This document shows positions 16,921-26,031 of a stretch of 64,000 nt of DNA, piece after piece (position 1 is the first letter of the stretch; every line of letters begins with the position of its first letter). Under the pieces are notes generated by a model. That model saw only the letters and a program-made list of their open reading frames with translations, made no database searches and had not been told where the DNA came from. Both the position numbers and the translations under genes were made by a program. Where the stretch lies: assembly GCA_014695345.1 (NCBI GenBank), contig JACJOC010000049.1, positions 248,001 through 312,000 on the forward strand. Direction: 5' to 3'. This DNA comes from Cyanobacteria bacterium FACHB-471. GTDB lineage: Bacteria > Cyanobacteriota > Cyanobacteriia > Elainellales > Elainellaceae.

Positions 16921-18181
16921 TGGTGATCGCCCCCCGCTGCTGCCGAAACCACCCCAACGTCACTAGCACAATCAGAATCATCACTAGCCCTATGTAGTTG
17001 ACGACTGCCCAGCTAAAGCTATTTAGCAATCTGCCCGAGAGGAAGGTGACGAAGGCAACGAAAGCAAACATCAAAAAATCATGCATTGCCTGAGTTTTTG
17101 CCCGTTCCACTGGTGTGTATGCCTGGGTGAGCAGGGTGCTGGAGCCGACAAACATAAAGTTCCAGCCGACTCCTAGCAGCAAGAGGGCAACGCCAAAGTG
17201 GAGTGCCCCTGTTCCCATCAGGTTAATGGCAATGCATAGACTGCTAAGAAGGACTCCGGCAAGAATAATTCTTAAGGTGCCAAACCGGGCGATTAGAAAT
17301 CCGGTAAACAGTGACGGTACAAACATCCCCAGGACGTGCCACTGGATCACTGATGCTGCCGTCTCAAAGGAGTGAGAAAAGGCAACCATTGCCAAAGGGG
17401 TAGCCGTCATCACCATCGCCATCAGCCCATAGCCCAACATGCTGCCAAAGACAGCGACGATGAAAACAGGTTGCTGGGCGATCGCCCCCAAACTACGCCC
17501 GCTCTTTTGCCGCTCTTGCTCAGACAAAGGCGGGATATCAATCCCGCTGAGCAAAACCAGTGCCGCGATTTGCAGAATCACAATCATCACCAAGCAGCCC
17601 GCATATTCAGCCGAAGCAGCTTGATTAAGCAGTGGCTCATTTGCGAGAGATGGTTCAACAAACCAATCCTTTGACCAAATAGCTAATCCTGGTCCAGCGA
17701 TCGCCGCAATAATTCCACCCGATACCACAAAAGAAATAGCCTGACTGCGAAATGCCTCAGTTGCCGCATCTGCTGCCGCAAAGCGGTAATAGCCCACAAA
17801 CCCGTTGAAACAGCCAAATACCAGCGTTGCGAAACAAAACAGGCTAAAGCTAGACTGGAAAATCGCCAAAACGCCCAGTCCTGCCCCCACTGCCCCGATC
17901 AGCACCCCGACCATAAACCCTAAACGTCGCCCAACCTGCCGCATCAGCAGTGCCGCTGGAATAGTTGCACACATCGTTGCAAGCTGTAACAGCGCCAGAG
18001 GTAGCGTGGCAAGAGATTTGTCTGCCGCAAGAGAAACACCAACCAGGGCCGCTATGGTGAACAGAATAATACTGCCTGTCATCGCCAATGCTTGACAGGC
18101 AACCAGCAGCGATACGTTTTTCTTTGCCTGATTCACTGTTAAAGCGTCCCTGGAAGTGAAGGTTGTATGGACAAAAATCAT
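16907..18181 (-). CDS. MFS transporter
   Basis: A 424-residue inner-membrane carrier with about 12 hydrophobic helices. The MFS loop motif after helix 2 is RQVGRRLGFMVG, and a charged central loop (ERQKSGRSLG) lies between the halves. It looks like the YnfM/arabinose-efflux type. The substrate is unknown and no regulator is adjacent. Confidence 0.85.
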   Translation of the reverse strand: MIFVHTTFTSRDALTVNQAKKNVSLLVACQALAMTGSIILFTIAALVGVSLAADKSLATLPLALLQLATMCATIPAALLMRQVGRRLGFMVGVLIGAVGAGLGVLAIFQSSFSLFCFATLVFGCFNGFVGYYRFAAADAATEAFRSQAISFVVSGGIIAAIAGPGLAIWSKDWFVEPSLANEPLLNQAASAEYAGCLVMIVILQIAALVLLSGIDIPPLSEQERQKSGRSLGAIAQQPVFIVAVFGSMLGYGLMAMVMTATPLAMVAFSHSFETAASVIQWHVLGMFVPSLFTGFLIARFGTLRIILAGVLLSSLCIAINLMGTGALHFGVALLLLGVGWNFMFVGSSTLLTQAYTPVERAKTQAMHDFLMFAFVAFVTFLSGRLLNSFSWAVVNYIGLVMILIVLVTLGWFRQQRGAITTKHI

Positions 18182-18224
18182 CCCAGGGGTAGAGCGGTCG
18201 CTACTTCCTGCTATCGGGTCATCA

Positions 18225-19634
18225 CTAGTTCCTGCCGTTGGGTCGTTGAATAATCGTTTCTAGCACTCGCTGCTTGGCGTTGGGGTCGATTCCTACCAGG
18301 CGAATGTAGTCGCGATCGTGTTCGTTGAGGCAAGCTTCGAGGGCGGCGATCGCTTCTGCTTCATTTCCGTGAACTGTGGCATAGCTTTGCCAAGAGTTCG
18401 TGCGAAAACGGCGATCGCTAACAAACTCAATTCCTAGCTTTTGCCCGCTCCTCAAAATGTCGCGCACCTGCTGCACCATCTCTAGACCCAGCCTGGAACC
18501 AGAACTTGACCCTTCGTAGGAAGCTGCACGAGGGAGTCGAGTCGAAGTGTGAGGGTCAAAGTGAATGCTAGAGGAATTAGAGGAATTTGAAGAACTGGGA
18601 GAACCGGAACTACCATTGCCGCTGTGACCGTTCGAGGAAGCGGGGGTTGAGCGACTTGATTCTGGGCGATCAGAGGATGACCAGTTTTGCCGGGTGGCGT
18701 TTGCAGAAGTTTCTGATAGCTGCGTCTGGTCGTCGCGGCGAGTTTCGTTGTACTCTCTGCCCAAATATTCCCGCCCCAAGCGCATTTGCTCAACGCGCTG
18801 CTGCTCTATTACCATTTCGTTGCCCAACTCTTTTAGGTGTGACAGGCTGAAGTCGGGTTTTTGGAATTCGGGGGGGCGATCGTTACTGTTGACGACGCGC
18901 AGTGAGACTCGATCAAACCCAACTTCGTGAATAAACTTTCGCACTTGTTCGTCATAGAGGCGCGATCGCAATGCTCCAAAAAAGTCGATCGCCTGATTAG
19001 GGAACGTATCCACCAGTTGCTCTACGTCGGACTGAGATAGCCCATCTTGAGCAAAAATGCCGCCAACAATACCAACTCGATCGGGGCGGTCGGGCTCCCA
19101 GTAAAACTTCTCCATTCGCCCATCCCGCACTAGCGGCGCATAGAGCGTCGAGAAGTCATTCCCTGTAACAATAATTGGCACCCGATGCAGCGGCGTAGAG
19201 TCATAGCTGCCCGGAAGCTGCACGTTTGTAGGATTATCGGCAATGTTCATCAACGTACCGTTGACCAACTGAGTGTTAACGGTATACTGCGTCGTCGCGT
19301 CAAACCGTCCCGCTCCAGCATCCAAGTCGTTGATCATCAGGGCGACCATTGTGCCCCGCACTCGAATCAATTCTGCTGCCTCTCGGTAGCGCAAACGAAT
19401 TAAACGCGCCGAATCGCCCGCATCGGGGCTTTCCAGTTCGCCTGCTGACATGTGTACCACCTCGATACCCATGCGCTCGTAAACCAGTTCACACTGGAAT
19501 GACTTTCCCTCGCCCTTGCGTCCGTGAATTCCTAAAATCAGTGGCACCCGAACACCGGGCAAATCCAAAAAATTCTTGGTGATATGCACCGCTAACTTAT
19601 CCAGAAAGCGGGGTGAAATGTAGTACTTTGACAT
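18225..19634 (-). CDS. rca: RuBisCO activase with C-terminal small-subunit-like domain
   Basis: A 469-residue AAA+ chaperone that remodels inhibited RuBisCO. From the chosen ATG (MSKYYISPRF) the Walker A GIHGRKGEGKS is at 35-45, Walker B is MINDLDAG, and NGTLMNIADNPTNVQLPG with a later RDGRMEKFYW region match Rca. A Ser/Asn-rich linker (about 305-375) leads to a domain homologous to RbcS (about 385-465, VRDILRSGQKLGIEFVSDRRFRTNSWQSY), the SSUL domain that recruits cyanobacterial Rca to RuBisCO or carboxysomes. GGGAAGG lies 8-15 bases before the ATG at 19634; an ATG at 19667 is possible but has no such site. The rbc genes are 3.3 kb away on the same strand, with two kinase genes between. Confidence 0.93.
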   Translation of the reverse strand: MSKYYISPRFLDKLAVHITKNFLDLPGVRVPLILGIHGRKGEGKSFQCELVYERMGIEVVHMSAGELESPDAGDSARLIRLRYREAAELIRVRGTMVALMINDLDAGAGRFDATTQYTVNTQLVNGTLMNIADNPTNVQLPGSYDSTPLHRVPIIVTGNDFSTLYAPLVRDGRMEKFYWEPDRPDRVGIVGGIFAQDGLSQSDVEQLVDTFPNQAIDFFGALRSRLYDEQVRKFIHEVGFDRVSLRVVNSNDRPPEFQKPDFSLSHLKELGNEMVIEQQRVEQMRLGREYLGREYNETRRDDQTQLSETSANATRQNWSSSDRPESSRSTPASSNGHSGNGSSGSPSSSNSSNSSSIHFDPHTSTRLPRAASYEGSSSGSRLGLEMVQQVRDILRSGQKLGIEFVSDRRFRTNSWQSYATVHGNEAEAIAALEACLNEHDRDYIRLVGIDPNAKQRVLETIIQRPNGRN

Positions 19635-19667
19635 AAAATCTGCTTCCCTTCCCAACGTATCCCCCAT

Positions 19668-20129
19668 TTTGTTCGCAGGGATACAGCAGGCTTAATTGAA
19701 CGCTCCATCAATAGCCTAGATCAAATGCTCCAACACAACCCAAGATTTTTCTCATCGGTCACATCAGATTTGGCTATGGAGTTGGGAGAGGGGCGATCGC
19801 GAAAGCATTCCTAAAGCATTAGTCACTTCAAGAAACATGAGCACCAATAGATGATCAAGTGAACGAACCTTAGTACCAGGTTTCGCTTGAAGCTTGTTCA
19901 TCAACGCATGAAAAGCGCCCGCATCGTCTCGATTGAAAAATATAGAAGCATTCAAGAGTTTGAGGTGAAGTTGGCAAAATAGGGATTTGTATTTCGGTAA
20001 CAGATCAGAAAGTTTTAACGCCAATTGTCAAATTGCTGCTCAAATTGCTCCCTTAATTCCAGATGAATTAGAGAGGCGATCGCCCGCTTCCAAGATCCGC
20101 TACCGGAGCTTTTGCAACAGAGGTAAAGT
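19668..20129. other. Intergenic region between rca and kinase genes
   Basis: These 462 bp are divergent space holding the rca and kinase promoters. An 86-codon frame on the minus strand (19764-20024) has no recognisable domain or ribosome site, and I do not call it. Two HIP1 sites are present. Confidence 0.55.
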
Positions 20130-21440
20130 ATGGACAACGCTTCCAGTTTGATCCAACAGCGCTATGAAATTCAGCGGCAGCTTGGCAAAAATGCTGGACG
20201 GCAAACATTGCTGGGGTATGACCAACAGGAAAACCAACAGGTCGTGATCAAGCTGTTGACCTTTGATCTGGACTTTGAGTGGGATGATTTGAAGCTGTTT
20301 GAGCGAGAAGCCGAAACGCTGAAAACACTGTCCCATCCAAACATTCCGCGTTATCTTGACTTTTTTGAAATTGACTTACCGGACGCCAAACAGTTAGCGC
20401 TGATCCAGAGCTATGTGGAAGGGCGATCGCTCGACTCCTATCTCAAATCGGGACGCATCTTCACTGAATCTGAAATCAAACAACTGGTGAAGTCCCTGTT
20501 AAAAATCCTGGAATACCTGCACGGACGCAATCCGCCTGTGGTTCATCGGGACATTAAGCCAAGCAATATTATTTTGGGCGATCGCACCGGCAACAGTATC
20601 GGTGAAGTTTATCTTGTAGATTTTGGTTCTGTACAAACGCTAGCAACTCAAGAAGGGCGAACGGTTACAGTAGTGGGAACCTATGGCTATATGCCACCAG
20701 AGCAGTTTGGTGGGCGGGCGGTTCCAGCTTCTGATTTGTATGGAGTAGGTGCAACGGCGATCGCCCTTTTAACGGGACAACATCCCGCCGATTTGCCCCA
20801 GCAAGACTTACGCATTCAGTTTGAACACGCTGCTCACTTTCCACCTGTGGCTGGTTTGGTAAAGTGGCTAACGCAGATGACCGAGCCAGATCTAAAACGG
20901 AGACTATCATCTGCTCAAGCTGCCCTAGAAGCTTTGGAATACACTGAGTTCGACACTTATAAACCTGCTCCTTTCAAACCCCTTCCTGCCCCAACTTTTA
21001 CTATCGTCGGAGTTGCGATCGCTCAAAACCTGGGAATAGGTTGCCTGTCAGGAGCATTTTTTTGTGGATTAATAGGCACCAGTGTCTTTCCTGTTCTAGG
21101 TACTCTTGCGGGAGCAGGAATTGGGTTAGCGGCAGGGCTAATGTTAGGACTTGTGAATGGAATCCTTTTGGGACTTGTGACTCGGTTGGGATTCTATCCT
21201 ATCACCGATGCTCGGTTACACCGCCAAACAGCAATTAATATCAGTACCGTACTAGTCAGCGGCATTGGATTAGTTCTGCTTCTAATTGCATTCTACATAT
21301 ATATAAGTGTGAGTGAATTGGAGAAAGGTTTTGTTGTGCTACTTTTTGGTGCTCCAATTGTTGTGATTGCTGGATTAGCGGCTAGGTTCTCTGGCCGCAG
21401 TTTCGCACAGTGGTATGAAGACACCAGTCGGAGAAAATAA
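20130..21440 (+). CDS. Hanks-type Ser/Thr protein kinase with membrane tail
   Basis: A 436-residue kinase. The catalytic domain covers about 12-270: VVIKLL (Lys41), VVHRDIKPSN (HRD 139-141), VDFGSVQT (DFG 164-166) and GTYGYMPPEQFGGRA (activation segment end). All catalytic residues are present. The C-terminal part (about 285-425) has four hydrophobic helices, two of them Gly-rich, so the kinase should be membrane anchored with its catalytic domain in the cytoplasm. The next gene is a paralogue in an overlapping operon. Confidence 0.92.
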   Translation: MDNASSLIQQRYEIQRQLGKNAGRQTLLGYDQQENQQVVIKLLTFDLDFEWDDLKLFEREAETLKTLSHPNIPRYLDFFEIDLPDAKQLALIQSYVEGRSLDSYLKSGRIFTESEIKQLVKSLLKILEYLHGRNPPVVHRDIKPSNIILGDRTGNSIGEVYLVDFGSVQTLATQEGRTVTVVGTYGYMPPEQFGGRAVPASDLYGVGATAIALLTGQHPADLPQQDLRIQFEHAAHFPPVAGLVKWLTQMTEPDLKRRLSSAQAALEALEYTEFDTYKPAPFKPLPAPTFTIVGVAIAQNLGIGCLSGAFFCGLIGTSVFPVLGTLAGAGIGLAAGLMLGLVNGILLGLVTRLGFYPITDARLHRQTAINISTVLVSGIGLVLLLIAFYIYISVSELEKGFVVLLFGAPIVVIAGLAARFSGRSFAQWYEDTSRRK

Positions 21441-22914
21441 GCCAGTGGTTGACAATGCCGTAGATAAATCTGAGAAGCTGTTTGCCCTAGAGAAGTTGTG
21501 GGGCGATCGCTATAAAATCTTGCACCAGCTTGGCAAGCGAAATGGACGACAAACGCTACTAGCTCAGGACTTGCAAACTCACCAGCAAGTTGTCATTAAA
21601 CTGTTGGCATTGGGCAGAGATTTTGACTGGCAGGACTTAAAGCTGTTTGAACGAGAAGCTCAAACCCTAAAAACGCTTTGCCATCCTGCAATTCCGCGCT
21701 ACCTTGACTATCTTGATATCAATACACCGACCTACAAGGGGTTCGCTCTGGTGCAAAGCTATGTAGAAGGGAAATCATTAGAGGAACATTTGAAAGCAGG
21801 ACGGACGTTTGATGAAACCGAAGTGAAGCAACTGGCAGCATCGCTTCTGGAAATCTTGATTTATCTACATCAGCAGTCGCCACCCGTCATTCATCGGGAT
21901 ATCAAACCCAGCAATGTATTGCTTTCTAACTGTTCTGGTAATCAAGCAGATCAGGTTTACTTGGTTGATTTTGGTTCCGTACAAACTCTTGCAGCAAAAG
22001 AAGGCGGCACCATTACTGTCGTCGGAACCTATGGCTATATGCCACCAGAGCAGTTTGGTGGACGAGCAGTTTCAGCTTCTGATCTCTACAGCTTAGGCGC
22101 AACACTAATTTTTTTGGCGACGGGTCGCCATCCCACTGAGCTATCAGAAGATGGGTTGCAAATTCAGTTTCGTCAAGCAACTCGCTTCAGTCCTAACTTT
22201 ACAGACTGGCTAGCGTGGATGACAGAACCGAGCCTCAACCTACGCTTACCTTCTGCGGTAGAGGCATTGGAGTTTCTCACAACAGCTCAAAGCAGACCTA
22301 AACTAAAAACTGTTGAATCTTTGCATACACCCCAACCCGTCACCGGGCTTCCTCGCTCTAGCATTGTCATACACAAAACTCCCAACGTACTTGAAATTCT
22401 ATTCCCCCCTCAAGGAATAGGAGTTGTGAGTCTTGCCTTGCTGTCGCTGATAGTGCCTTTATGGGGAGGATGGCTGCCCTATCTCTGGCTTAACCCCTAC
22501 ACATCATCCAAACAAAGTATCTACGTGGATTTATTAGTTGGATGTCTAGCGATCGCCCTCTCAGTTGCGTTTGCGTTTACTGTTTGTAATGATTTATTTA
22601 CCAAAGTTCGGCTGGTCATTGACCGCTCTTCGATCTATTTGATCCGCAAAACCCTTTTCTTTGAAAAGTCAAAGCGATTGGGCGATCGCCGAGCAATTAC
22701 TCAAATCATGCTCGTTACAAAGCATTCCACACCCAACACCACAGAAGTTTACTCCTACCAGAAACCCTGTTTGCTGATCTGGGTTCAACGGAAACGGTAC
22801 AGATTCAGCTTGAAGACGCAAACTCTAACTGAAGCGAGGTGGTTGACCAGTGAACTGAGAAGCTGGCTAAGTATAAGGAATGGAGCAACTCCTAAAAAAA
22901 GGGAGAAAGACTAA
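21415..22914 (+). CDS. Hanks-type Ser/Thr protein kinase, paralogue of the preceding gene
   Basis: A 499-residue kinase closely similar to its neighbour: Lys62, VIHRDIKPSN (HRD 160-162) and VDFGSVQT (DFG 185-187). The catalytic domain ends near 300. A different C-terminal module follows, with two membrane helices (about 340-360 and 363-390) and a PH-like beta-rich region (KVRLVIDRSSIYLIRKTLF). From the ATG at 21415 it overlaps the previous gene by 26 bp. A GTG at 21445, 11 bases after GGAG, would avoid overlap and may be the true start. Tandem duplication and tail exchange are inferred. Confidence 0.9.
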   Translation: MKTPVGENKPVVDNAVDKSEKLFALEKLWGDRYKILHQLGKRNGRQTLLAQDLQTHQQVVIKLLALGRDFDWQDLKLFEREAQTLKTLCHPAIPRYLDYLDINTPTYKGFALVQSYVEGKSLEEHLKAGRTFDETEVKQLAASLLEILIYLHQQSPPVIHRDIKPSNVLLSNCSGNQADQVYLVDFGSVQTLAAKEGGTITVVGTYGYMPPEQFGGRAVSASDLYSLGATLIFLATGRHPTELSEDGLQIQFRQATRFSPNFTDWLAWMTEPSLNLRLPSAVEALEFLTTAQSRPKLKTVESLHTPQPVTGLPRSSIVIHKTPNVLEILFPPQGIGVVSLALLSLIVPLWGGWLPYLWLNPYTSSKQSIYVDLLVGCLAIALSVAFAFTVCNDLFTKVRLVIDRSSIYLIRKTLFFEKSKRLGDRRAITQIMLVTKHSTPNTTEVYSYQKPCLLIWVQRKRYRFSLKTQTLTEARWLTSELRSWLSIRNGATPKKREKD

Positions 22915-22931
22915 AGTCCTCCTCCCTTTTT
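22896..22931. terminator. Bidirectional terminator between kinase and rbcS
   Basis: AAAAAGGGAG pairs with CTCCCTTTTT across a 16-base loop, giving a U-run on both strands. The left arm lies in the end of the kinase gene; rbcS ends 40 bp further. Confidence 0.75.
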
Positions 22932-22970
22932 AGACTAAGTTAAGTGACTAACGCTATCACTCATAATCTC

Positions 22971-23315
22971 TTAGTAGCGGTAGTTATTGCCGCCACCTGG
23001 CTTGTGGATGATGAAGCTGAGAACCTGGCACTGCTTGATGTTGTCGAATCCAACAACGCGGACATAAGAGTCACGGTAAGCGTTGCGGCACTCGTTTACT
23101 TCTTGTAGAACTTCTTGAACGCTACCTGCGTTGAACAGGGGTAGCTTCCACATGGTCCAGTAGTAGTCAGTTGGTTCAGAAGTTTCGTTGAATTCGATCG
23201 CTGGGAAGTAGCCCTGATCGAGGATGTACTGAACTTGCTTAGCGATTTGCTGATCGCTAAGAGGAGGCAAGTAAGAAAGAGTTTCGTAACGACGTTCTTT
23301 GCGTAGAGTTTGCAT
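22971..23315 (-). CDS. rbcS: RuBisCO small subunit
   Basis: A 114-residue form IB small subunit. [21 protein letters not shown], the [23 protein letters not shown] segment and [22 protein letters not shown] are typical. It is the last gene of rbcL-rbcX-rbcS. Its C-terminal part is the model for the SSUL domain of the nearby Rca. Confidence 0.98.
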   Translation of the reverse strand: MQTLRKERRYETLSYLPPLSDQQIAKQVQYILDQGYFPAIEFNETSEPTDYYWTMWKLPLFNAGSVQEVLQEVNECRNAYRDSYVRVVGFDNIKQCQVLSFIIHKPGGGNNYRY

Positions 23316-23369
23316 GGTTGTTTCGGTAGGTTTTGGATTGAGTGCTAAATATTTACCAATCGCCAGCCA

Positions 23370-23786
23370 TTAAACAGCCTCATCCGCATCATCAGGTTCT
23401 AATTCTGAATCAATGGGCGGTTCGGCGATCGATAGCGGTTCCGATGGACTCAGTTGCGTGACTCGCTCCAGATATTGGCGACGATGCTCCATATTTGCCT
23501 GTTGAATGCCGGTACGAATCATCTCTGGCAAAAAATCTGCGATTTCTTCTGCCAGGTGTGCTCTTACCGTCATCACGCGAAAGGCAAGCTGCTGGTTTGC
23601 ATCCAACAGTTCTTGAAGGTAGGCTTCTCCATCCTGAATTTTTCCAGTTGAAGAAAATCCATGCAGCCAAACGCTAAGTGGAGGATTCGTCTCTCGAAGC
23701 TGAGCCACAACCGTCCGCACAGCCTGATAAGTCAGGTAGCTTGTGATTGTCTTGGCTGTGTCCTTCGCAACTTGTTTGAGATCCAT
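23370..23786 (-). CDS. rbcX: RuBisCO assembly chaperone RbcX
   Basis: A 138-residue RbcX, the dimeric chaperone that clamps the RbcL C-terminal peptide during L8 core assembly. MDLKQVAKDTAKTITSYLTYQAVRTV and LRETNPPLSVWLHGFSS are diagnostic. I start at the ATG at 23786. A 19-residue upstream extension only translates the TTTTGAG repeats of the spacer. A Glu/Asp-rich tail (about 118-138) follows the fold. It sits between rbcL and rbcS. Confidence 0.96.
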   Translation of the reverse strand: MDLKQVAKDTAKTITSYLTYQAVRTVVAQLRETNPPLSVWLHGFSSTGKIQDGEAYLQELLDANQQLAFRVMTVRAHLAEEIADFLPEMIRTGIQQANMEHRRQYLERVTQLSPSEPLSIAEPPIDSELEPDDADEAV

Positions 23787-23821
23787 CTTGACACCAGCCT
23801 GTAAGGGAGCTTTGAGTTTTA

Positions 23822-23867
23822 AGTTTTGAGTTTTGAGTTGCAACGGTCCTACTCAAAACTCAAAACT
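23822..23867. repeat. 17-bp perfect inverted repeat in the rbcL-rbcX spacer
   Basis: AGTTTTGAGTTTTGAGT (23822-23838) is the exact complement of 23851-23867 with a 12-base loop. The arms are themselves tandem TTTTGAG heptamers. In the rbc mRNA it would be a strong hairpin 17 nt after the rbcL stop codon, a candidate for mRNA processing or for setting the rbcL:rbcX ratio. A related repeat is found in the CHAT gene near 43884. Confidence 0.85.
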
Positions 23868-23883
23868 CATCATTCAAAACTGA

Positions 23884-25314
23884 TCAGACGGTATCAACTG
23901 CCTCGAATTCAAACTTGATTTCCTTCCACAGTTCACAAGCCGCAGCCAGTTCAGGCGACCACTTGCAGGCTTCACGGATGACATCGTTACCTTCACGAGC
24001 CAGAGAGCGGCCTTCGTTCCGTGCCTGGATACAAGCTTCTAGAGCGACCCGGTTTGCAGTTGCACCTGGTGCGTTGCCCCAAGGGTGTCCGAGAGTACCA
24101 CCACCGAACTGAAGTACGGAGTCATCACCGAAGATTTCAACCAGTGCAGGCATGTGCCACACGTGAATACCACCGGAAGCTACTGCCATTACACCAGGCA
24201 TAGAAGCCCAGTCTTGAGTGAAGTAGATACCGCGAGAAGGATCTTTCTCAACATAGTTTTCACGCAGTAGGTCAACGAAGCCCATGGTGATGCCGCGCTC
24301 GCCTTCTAGCTTACCGACGACGGTTCCGGTGTGAATGTGGTCACCACCAGACATCCGCAGGGTCTTAGCAAGTACCCGGAAGTGAATTCCGTGGTTCTTT
24401 TGACGGTCAATTACGGCGTGCATTGCCCGGTGGATGTGGAGCAAAATGCCATTCGCACGGCACCACTTAGCCAGGGTGGTGTTGGCGGTGAAGCCTGCGG
24501 TCAAGAAGTCATGCATGATGATGGGCATTTTCAGCTCTTTGGCGAACTCTGCCCGCTCTAGCATGTCTTCGCAGGTTGCGGCGGTGACGTTGAGGTAGTG
24601 ACCTTTGATTTCACCGGTTTCAGCCTGAGCTTTGTGGATGGCTTCTGCAACGAAGAGGAAGCGATCGCGCCAACGCTGGAATGGCTGAGAGTTAATGTTC
24701 TCGTCATCTTTAGTGAAGTCTAGACCACCACGCAGGCACTCATAAACTGCCCGACCGTAGTTCTTAGCAGACAGACCCAACTTAGGCTTAATCGTGCAGC
24801 CCAATAGGGGACGACCATATTTGTTGATCTTGTCGCGCTCAACCTGAATACCGTGAGGAGGTCCTTGGAAGGTCTTGAGGTAAGCAATGGGAATCCGCAG
24901 GTCTTCCAAACGCAGTGCCTTCAGCGCTTTGAAACCAAACACGTTACCTACAATCGAGGTCAACATGTTGGTAACAGAGCCTTCCTCAAACAAATCTAGT
25001 GGATAGGCGATGTAAGCGATGAACTGATTGTCTTCGCCCCGAACTGGCTCGATGTCATAGCAACGACCTTTATAGCGATCGAGGTCGGTCAACAGGTCAG
25101 TCCATACAGTTGTCCAGGTACCTGTAGAAGACTCAGCAGCAACCGCCGCGCCAGCTTCTTCGGGAGGAACACCAGGCTGAGGCGTAACCCGGAAAGCCGC
25201 CAAAATATCTGTATCTTTAGGTGTGTAGTCTGGGGTGTAATAAGTCAGCTTGTAATCTTGAACCCCAGCCTTATACCCAGATTTCGTCTGAGTTCGTGTT
25301 TGAGAATAAGACAT
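23884..25314 (-). CDS. rbcL: RuBisCO large subunit, form I
   Basis: A 476-residue large subunit fixing CO2 on ribulose bisphosphate. [17 protein letters not shown] holds the carbamylated Lys and its Asp-Glu metal ligands, [18 protein letters not shown] forms loop 6 with the active Lys, and [12 protein letters not shown] closes the site. AGGAAGGGAAACG before the ATG is a good ribosome site. First gene of rbcL-rbcX-rbcS. Nothing unusual in the protein. Confidence 0.99.
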   Translation of the reverse strand: MSYSQTRTQTKSGYKAGVQDYKLTYYTPDYTPKDTDILAAFRVTPQPGVPPEEAGAAVAAESSTGTWTTVWTDLLTDLDRYKGRCYDIEPVRGEDNQFIAYIAYPLDLFEEGSVTNMLTSIVGNVFGFKALKALRLEDLRIPIAYLKTFQGPPHGIQVERDKINKYGRPLLGCTIKPKLGLSAKNYGRAVYECLRGGLDFTKDDENINSQPFQRWRDRFLFVAEAIHKAQAETGEIKGHYLNVTAATCEDMLERAEFAKELKMPIIMHDFLTAGFTANTTLAKWCRANGILLHIHRAMHAVIDRQKNHGIHFRVLAKTLRMSGGDHIHTGTVVGKLEGERGITMGFVDLLRENYVEKDPSRGIYFTQDWASMPGVMAVASGGIHVWHMPALVEIFGDDSVLQFGGGTLGHPWGNAPGATANRVALEACIQARNEGRSLAREGNDVIREACKWSPELAAACELWKEIKFEFEAVDTV

Positions 25315-26031
25315 CGTTTCCCTTCCTGTGAATCAATTAGCTCTAGACAACTAAGAACCCGTTGCTGCTTAACATCATCTCAGTTAAGCGACACAAACTA
25401 CGTCAAGAAGCACTAGCAGACAGCAATGCAAACAGTAACCTTGCAAATAACATGCAAATAACAATCTTGGTCGGTCGTCTTAAGTCGGCCGTAATGCAGG
25501 GCTTAGATCAAAACTGATAATCAACTCCTCTTCTTCCGACTACCGCGACCGATTGGGTTCTTAAAAAATATATCAGGAATTTCATAAGGTAAACTTCCGA
25601 ACTTCTTTGCTTATCTATAACGACCATTTATGTTTCTAACAGATAATCAAAAATTATTAACTTGATAAAGAATATCCAGGCCTTTGTTTACCAATCGCAA
25701 TGTTTTATGCGCATATCTTGGTGTAGGCCCTTTTAGCAAGGTAAAGATTTCTTAATAGAAATTAGACAAGAAGAAAAGGATACCGTCGTTACCAGGTTTC
25801 GTTTTTCTAGCTGCGGCTTCAGTTGCCAAAACTTCTAATGGGAGCTGGGTGGAACAATGTGAAACTCAACTCTGGCATGGATTTTATTAGATTCTGCGAT
25901 GCTTCACCCACCCTACAATGCTGCTCATGAATAGCTCGATGCATTGCGGGAAGTTTGTCAGTTGACAGGGGTTGAGCGCTACAGTTTGAAGTTAGATGCT
26001 GATATTTGTGTCTTTTCCCTAGCGATCGCCC
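25315..26031. promoter_or_regulatory. rbc promoter/leader region with an 11-bp tandem repeat
   Basis: These 717 bp lie between divergent rbcL and a kinase gene. TGCAAATAACA is repeated exactly in tandem at 25442-25463, 128 bp before the rbcL ATG, a possible activator site (a LysR-type RbcR/CmpR is expected for rbc genes). No certain -35/-10 pair was found. The part from 25480 to 25790 is AT-rich and holds no gene. The GTG start of the kinase is at 26032. Confidence 0.5.

Noticed and set aside
19764-20024. 86-codon frame on the minus strand between rca and a kinase gene
   Set aside because: No ribosome site, no recognisable domain, low-quality composition and no neighbour relationship; kept as intergenic.
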